In this document: piece after piece, positions 5,477 through 8,779 of the stretch | How the letters are laid out: each line of letters starts with the position of its first letter | How positions within the stretch are numbered: position 1 is the stretch's first letter | Notes under the pieces: generated by a model | Database searches by the model: none | The model's input: only the letters and a program-made list of their open reading frames with translations | Told to the model about the DNA's origin: nothing | Made by a program: the position numbers and the translations under genes | NCBI GenBank assembly: GCA_018665505.1 | Contig: JABJCS010000075.1 | Coordinates: forward strand, 1 to 8,779 | Source: Alphaproteobacteria bacterium | Lineage (GTDB): Bacteria > Pseudomonadota > Alphaproteobacteria > UBA8366 | Reading direction: 5' to 3' | DNA length: 8,779 bases

Positions 5477-6826
5477 ATGACTACCGATACAAGCAACGCC
5501 GTTCGTCTGTCGCAATTTTTCCTACCGACGCTGAAAGAGACGCCGCAAGAAGCGCAGATTGTCTCTCACCGTTACATGTTGCGGGCCGGTATGGTCCGGC
5601 AAGCGAGTGCGGGCATTTATTCGTGGCTACCGCTCGGTTTCCGGGTCTTGAAAAAAATTGAGCAGATTGTCCGTGAAGAGCAAAACTTGGCGGGTGCGCA
5701 CGAAGTCCTGATGCCGACGATTCAGTCCGCCGATCTATGGCGACAGTCGAAGCGCTACGAGGACTACGGAAAGGAAATGCTGCGGATTAAGGATCGTCAT
5801 GATCGCGACATGCTGTATGGGCCGACCAATGAGGAGCTTATTACCGAGATATTCGCGGCTTCCGTTCGAAGCTATCGTGACCTTCCATTGAACCTCTACC
5901 ATATTCAGTGGAAGTTCAGGGACGAAGTCCGCCCCCGGTTTGGTGTTATGCGGGGTCGTGAGTTCTACATGAAGGATGCGTACTCATTTGACTTAGATGC
6001 CGAGGCCGGGCGCGTCGCCTATAATAAAATGTTTGTCGCGTATTTACGGACATATGCACGCATGGGATTGAAAGCTATCCCAATGCGAGCAGAGACTGGT
6101 CCTATTGGTGGCGATATGAGCCATGAATTCATCATTATGGCGGAGACCGGCGAGAGTGAAGTGTTTTGCCATCAAGAATTGCTCGACTACGACATTCTGG
6201 GTGAAGACATCAACTTCAGCTCCGCAGAGCAAATCCAAGGATTCGTAGACCGGTGGACAGGGCAATACGCGGCAACGGACGAGATGCACGATAGCGCCCG
6301 GTTTGAGGCCGAGGTACCGGAGGACAAACGCGTCAGCGCACGCGGAATTGAGGTCGGCCATATTTTCTTCTTCGGCGATAAATATTCAATCCCCTTCGGT
6401 GCAGTGGTGACCAACAGTGAAGGTAAAGAGGTTCCAGTGCAGATGGGATCTTATGGGGTGGGGGTCTCACGGTTAGTTGGCGGCGTGATCGAGGCGTGCC
6501 ACGATGATGACGGTATTGTGTGGCCGGAGTCAGTCGCGCCGTTCAAGGTTGGCTTGATCAACTTGCGCGTCGGTGACGATGCTTGTGACTCGGCGTGTGA
6601 GGACATCTTCGCAAAATTGAACGCTGCGGGTACCGAGGTTCTCTATGACGACCGGGACGAGCGCGCCGGAGTGAAGTTCTCCGAGATGGATTTGATCGGC
6701 CTGCCCTGGCAATTGATCGTCGGACCCAGGGGCGTAAAAGCAGGCGTCGTTGAGCTAAAGAACCGTGCGAGCGGCGAGCGTGAAGAGCTCAGTCTGGATG
6801 CCGCCCTGAACCGTATCGCTGGTTAA
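5477..6826 (+). CDS. proS: Prolyl-tRNA synthetase, short (type 2) form
   Basis: This 449-aa class II aminoacyl-tRNA synthetase charges tRNA-Pro with proline in the cytoplasm. The start [20 protein letters not shown] leads into [18 protein letters not shown], typical of bacterial ProRS. Class II motif 1 lies around 63-83 (ending VLMPTIQ). TNEE is at 117-120, motif 2 at 147-170 (FRDE through R161 to DAYSF) and motif 3 at 323-332 (GSYGVGVSR). The anticodon-binding domain runs from about 355 to 449. E. coli ProRS is 572 aa with an editing insertion of about 180 residues between motifs 2 and 3. Here only about 150 residues separate the motifs, as in alphaproteobacterial type 2 enzymes that lack cis-editing of Ala-tRNA-Pro. 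GAGGT (5461-5465) is a rather distant ribosome-binding site, 11 nt upstream. The stop lies 4 nt before lolC. Confidence 0.97.
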   Translation: MTTDTSNAVRLSQFFLPTLKETPQEAQIVSHRYMLRAGMVRQASAGIYSWLPLGFRVLKKIEQIVREEQNLAGAHEVLMPTIQSADLWRQSKRYEDYGKEMLRIKDRHDRDMLYGPTNEELITEIFAASVRSYRDLPLNLYHIQWKFRDEVRPRFGVMRGREFYMKDAYSFDLDAEAGRVAYNKMFVAYLRTYARMGLKAIPMRAETGPIGGDMSHEFIIMAETGESEVFCHQELLDYDILGEDINFSSAEQIQGFVDRWTGQYAATDEMHDSARFEAEVPEDKRVSARGIEVGHIFFFGDKYSIPFGAVVTNSEGKEVPVQMGSYGVGVSRLVGGVIEACHDDDGIVWPESVAPFKVGLINLRVGDDACDSACEDIFAKLNAAGTEVLYDDRDERAGVKFSEMDLIGLPWQLIVGPRGVKAGVVELKNRASGEREELSLDAALNRIAG

Positions 6827-6830
6827 GGGG
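6825..6830 (+). promoter_or_regulatory. proS stop / lolC start coupling site
   Basis: AAGGGG touches the lolC ATG at 6831 and overlaps the proS TAA (6824-6826). It is too close for a normal Shine-Dalgarno contact, and no upstream ATG, GTG or TTG is in frame before the stop TGA at 6807. Reinitiation by ribosomes finishing proS is the likely way lolC is translated. ATG 6855 would remove eight residues that homologues carry. Confidence 0.4.
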
Positions 6831-8075
6831 ATGTTCTCCGCGTTTGAAAGATTGATGGCTTTCCGCTATTTGCGGGCAAAGCGCCAAGAAGGCTTCATCT
6901 CAGTGGTCGCCTGGTTCTCCTTACTCGGCATCATGCTGGGGGTCGCTACGCTGATCATTGTTATGTCGGTGATGAATGGGTTTCGCGCCGAGTTGTTGGG
7001 GCGAATTCTTGGGTTGAACGGGCATTTGGAAGTTTCAGCCGCGCGCGGGACACTGCAGGGCTACGATGATTTAGCAAAAAAGATCCGGGCGATTAAAAGC
7101 ATTGTAAACGCTGCACCTGTCGTCGAAGGACAAGTATTACTGTCAGCCAATAAGGTGTCTCGCGGTGCAGTCGCACGTGGCATGATGGCTGAAGATATAC
7201 GCGGTAAGCCATTGTTATTCGAAGGAATTAAGCAAGGAAGCCTTGACGGTTTCGACGCCGGGTCGGGTGTCTTGATCGGCAGCCGAATGGCGCAGAGGTT
7301 TCATCTTCGTCTTGGGGATCGATTGACGTTCATTGCACCGCGCGGCACGACGACCGCCTTCGGCACAATGCCGAGAATGAAGGCGTACAATATATCAGGC
7401 ATCTTCGAAGTCGGGATGTCGGAATACGATTCCAGCTTTGTCTTCATGCCACTTGCAGCGGCGCAATCCTTCTTTCGGCAGAAGAATGGGGTCTCGCATA
7501 TCGAAGTGTCTGCGGAACATGCGGATAAGATCGATACCGCGCGCAGTAAAATATTCGAGATGGCAGGGCCAACTGTTTGGGTGCGGGATTGGCGACAGGT
7601 TAATTCCACTTTCTTCACCGCGCTCAAGGTCGAGCGGAACGTCATGTTCCTTATTCTGACTCTCATCATCCTCGTCGCCGCCTTCAATATCATCTCAAGC
7701 CAGGTGATGTTGGTAAACGACAAGGGTAAGGGAATAGCGATCCTCCGTACGATCGGTGCGACGCGAGGGATGGTATTGCGTATCTTTTTCGTCACCGGGG
7801 CCAGCGTCGGGATAATCGGGACGGTCGCGGGCAGTATCCTCGGCATTGCGTTTTCCTTGAATATCGAAAGCATTCGCCAAGGCGTTCAAAGTCTCGCCGG
7901 TGTCGATCTTTTCCAAGCCGAAATCTACTTTCTATCGCAATTACCGGCGAAGGTGGACGCGAACGAGGTGGTCCTGGTGATTGGGATGGCGTTGTTGTTG
8001 TCTTTCTTGGCCTCGATATATCCAGCATGGCGAGCGGCTCGCCTCGATCCCGTCGAAGTCCTTCGATATGAGTGA
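6831..8075 (+). CDS. lolC: Lipoprotein-releasing ABC transporter permease, LolC/LolE family
   Basis: This 414-aa inner-membrane subunit extracts mature lipoproteins and passes them to periplasmic LolA, powered by LolD. It opens [20 protein letters not shown], then [20 protein letters not shown], the LolC/E hallmark. Helix 1 spans about 22-48. A large periplasmic domain (about 49-268, MacB-PCD type) follows, then the FtsX-type core with helices about 271-294, 316-342 and 379-400. The cytoplasmic segment [17 protein letters not shown] (298-314) probably contacts LolD, and the end [18 protein letters not shown] is classic. The LolA-binding Hook should be about 170-182 ([13 protein letters not shown]), with Ala176 where E. 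coli LolC has Pro in TPMG. No second permease gene adjoins it, so it probably works as a homodimer, as in other alphaproteobacteria and the LolF systems. It is translationally coupled to proS and overlaps lolD by 8 nt. Confidence 0.95.
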   Translation: MFSAFERLMAFRYLRAKRQEGFISVVAWFSLLGIMLGVATLIIVMSVMNGFRAELLGRILGLNGHLEVSAARGTLQGYDDLAKKIRAIKSIVNAAPVVEGQVLLSANKVSRGAVARGMMAEDIRGKPLLFEGIKQGSLDGFDAGSGVLIGSRMAQRFHLRLGDRLTFIAPRGTTTAFGTMPRMKAYNISGIFEVGMSEYDSSFVFMPLAAAQSFFRQKNGVSHIEVSAEHADKIDTARSKIFEMAGPTVWVRDWRQVNSTFFTALKVERNVMFLILTLIILVAAFNIISSQVMLVNDKGKGIAILRTIGATRGMVLRIFFVTGASVGIIGTVAGSILGIAFSLNIESIRQGVQSLAGVDLFQAEIYFLSQLPAKVDANEVVLVIGMALLLSFLASIYPAWRAARLDPVEVLRYE

Positions 8076-8760
8076 CACCGTTCTCGAACTGCAAGGAGTC
8101 GACCGGACTTATCACCAAGCGGAAGAACGGTTGGACGTCTTAAAGGGCGTGGATCTGGCGCTTCATAAGGGGGAAATGGTAGCCCTTGTGGGGCCATCGG
8201 GGGCGGGTAAATCGACACTTCTGCATGTCGCGGGATTGCTGGAATATCCGGATGCGGGTGACGTATTCTTAGATGGTGCGTCCTGTGCTAAGCTTTCCGA
8301 TGATGCACGCACTGGTCTGCGGCGCACAAAGATTGGGTTTATCTATCAATTCCATCATTTACTACCGGAATTCTCGGCGTTGGAAAACGTGATGATTCCG
8401 CAAATGGTTGAGGGTACGAGCCGCAGACAAGCGAGGGAATCGGCATCTGCATTGATCGAATCCGTCGGACTTACGACGCGTGCAACTCACCGGCCGGCCA
8501 AATTGTCGGGCGGAGAGCAACAACGGGTCGCGATAGCTCGGGCGCTGGCGAATTCCCCAGCCATTCTCTTGGCCGATGAGCCGACGGGCAATCTCGACAC
8601 TCACACGGCGGATGGCGTGTTTGGATTGCTGGAGACACTCGTTCGCCAGAGCGGACTTGGCGCGCTGGTCGCAACGCATAACCTTGATCTGGCAGATAGA
8701 ATGGACCGTATCCTGAGGTTGGAGAACGGAACACTTCATGAAGGTGCGGCGGCCGCCTGA
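8068..8760 (+). CDS. lolD: Lipoprotein-releasing ABC transporter ATP-binding subunit
   Basis: This 230-aa cytoplasmic ATPase drives lipoprotein release by the Lol permease. All ABC motifs are present: Walker [10 protein letters not shown] (42-50), Q-loop Gln94, signature LSGGEQQRV (146-154), Walker B ILLADE (166-171), D-loop GNLD (174-177) and H-loop His204 in VATHNLDLA. The stretch [18 protein letters not shown] (91-108) is specific to LolD and separates it from MacB and FtsE. The start ATG 8068 overlaps the lolC end (ATGAGTGA, 8 nt), which indicates translational coupling and fixed subunit ratio. The open frame extends upstream to 7981, but that part is the lolC coding region read in another frame. 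Length matches LolD of other proteobacteria. Confidence 0.97.
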   Translation: MSDTVLELQGVDRTYHQAEERLDVLKGVDLALHKGEMVALVGPSGAGKSTLLHVAGLLEYPDAGDVFLDGASCAKLSDDARTGLRRTKIGFIYQFHHLLPEFSALENVMIPQMVEGTSRRQARESASALIESVGLTTRATHRPAKLSGGEQQRVAIARALANSPAILLADEPTGNLDTHTADGVFGLLETLVRQSGLGALVATHNLDLADRMDRILRLENGTLHEGAAAA

Positions 8761-8774
8761 CCCGGGAGAAGAAA

Positions 8775-8779
8775 ATGGC
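8775..8779 (+). CDS. Possible start of the next gene (dnaE expected from gene order)
   Basis: After the lolD stop, GGGAGAAG (8764-8771) precedes an ATG at 8775, leaving only ATG GC in the window (Met, then Ala). The spacing suits a ribosome-binding site. In many alphaproteobacteria the gene after lolD is dnaE, the DNA polymerase III alpha subunit, so that is the expectation. Nothing in five bases can confirm it. Confidence 0.35.

Noticed and set aside
7301..7873. Minus-strand 190-codon open frame
   Set aside because: It is antisense to lolC, whose frame has clear family motifs along its whole length.
1..8779. Mobile element, CRISPR, prophage or defence system
   Set aside because: No repeat array, transposase, integrase, tRNA attachment site or defence-type gene is visible on either strand.

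Overview
The window looks like chromosomal DNA of an alphaproteobacterium, probably of the Rhodospirillales or a related order. This rests on moderate GC content, on an alphaproteobacterial-type RNase J followed by methylmalonyl-CoA epimerase and a DUF1467 membrane protein, on a short (type 2) prolyl-tRNA synthetase, and on the order proS-lolC-lolD. The organism is inferred from gene content and remembered gene order, not from any search.

Layout. Bases 1-1447 hold a tight plus-strand group: the 3' part of the RNase J gene (5' end outside the window), mce and a DUF1467 gene, each 14 nt apart. Fifty bases later, still on the plus strand, comes a 550-aa thiamine-diphosphate (ThDP) enzyme of the acetolactate-synthase-like superfamily with unknown substrate (1498-3150). 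A 437-bp gene-poor spacer follows, with a convincing bidirectional intrinsic terminator near its middle (3345-3379). The minus-strand gene 3588-4883 encodes an AzgA-type NCS2 purine permease. Divergent from it, across about 65 bp, is a small secreted protein of unknown function (4949-5356). From 5477 to the end runs a second compact plus-strand group: proS, lolC (4-nt gap), lolD (8-nt overlap), and the last five bases may be the start of the next gene (dnaE is expected from gene order).

How the genes relate. RNase J (RNA decay), Mce (propionyl-CoA/methylmalonyl-CoA pathway), ProRS (translation) and LolCD (export of lipoproteins from the inner membrane) are housekeeping genes that I remember as neighbours in many alphaproteobacteria. 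The ThDP enzyme, the purine permease and the secreted protein sit between the two halves (about 1448-5476) and look like a lineage-specific insertion or rearrangement. They are not obviously one pathway, since they lie on both strands with a terminator between them.

I found no CRISPR array, tRNA, rRNA, insertion sequence, phage gene, toxin-antitoxin pair or defence system. The less explained parts are the ThDP enzyme with its altered active-site loop, the secreted protein, and the 3151-3587 spacer.
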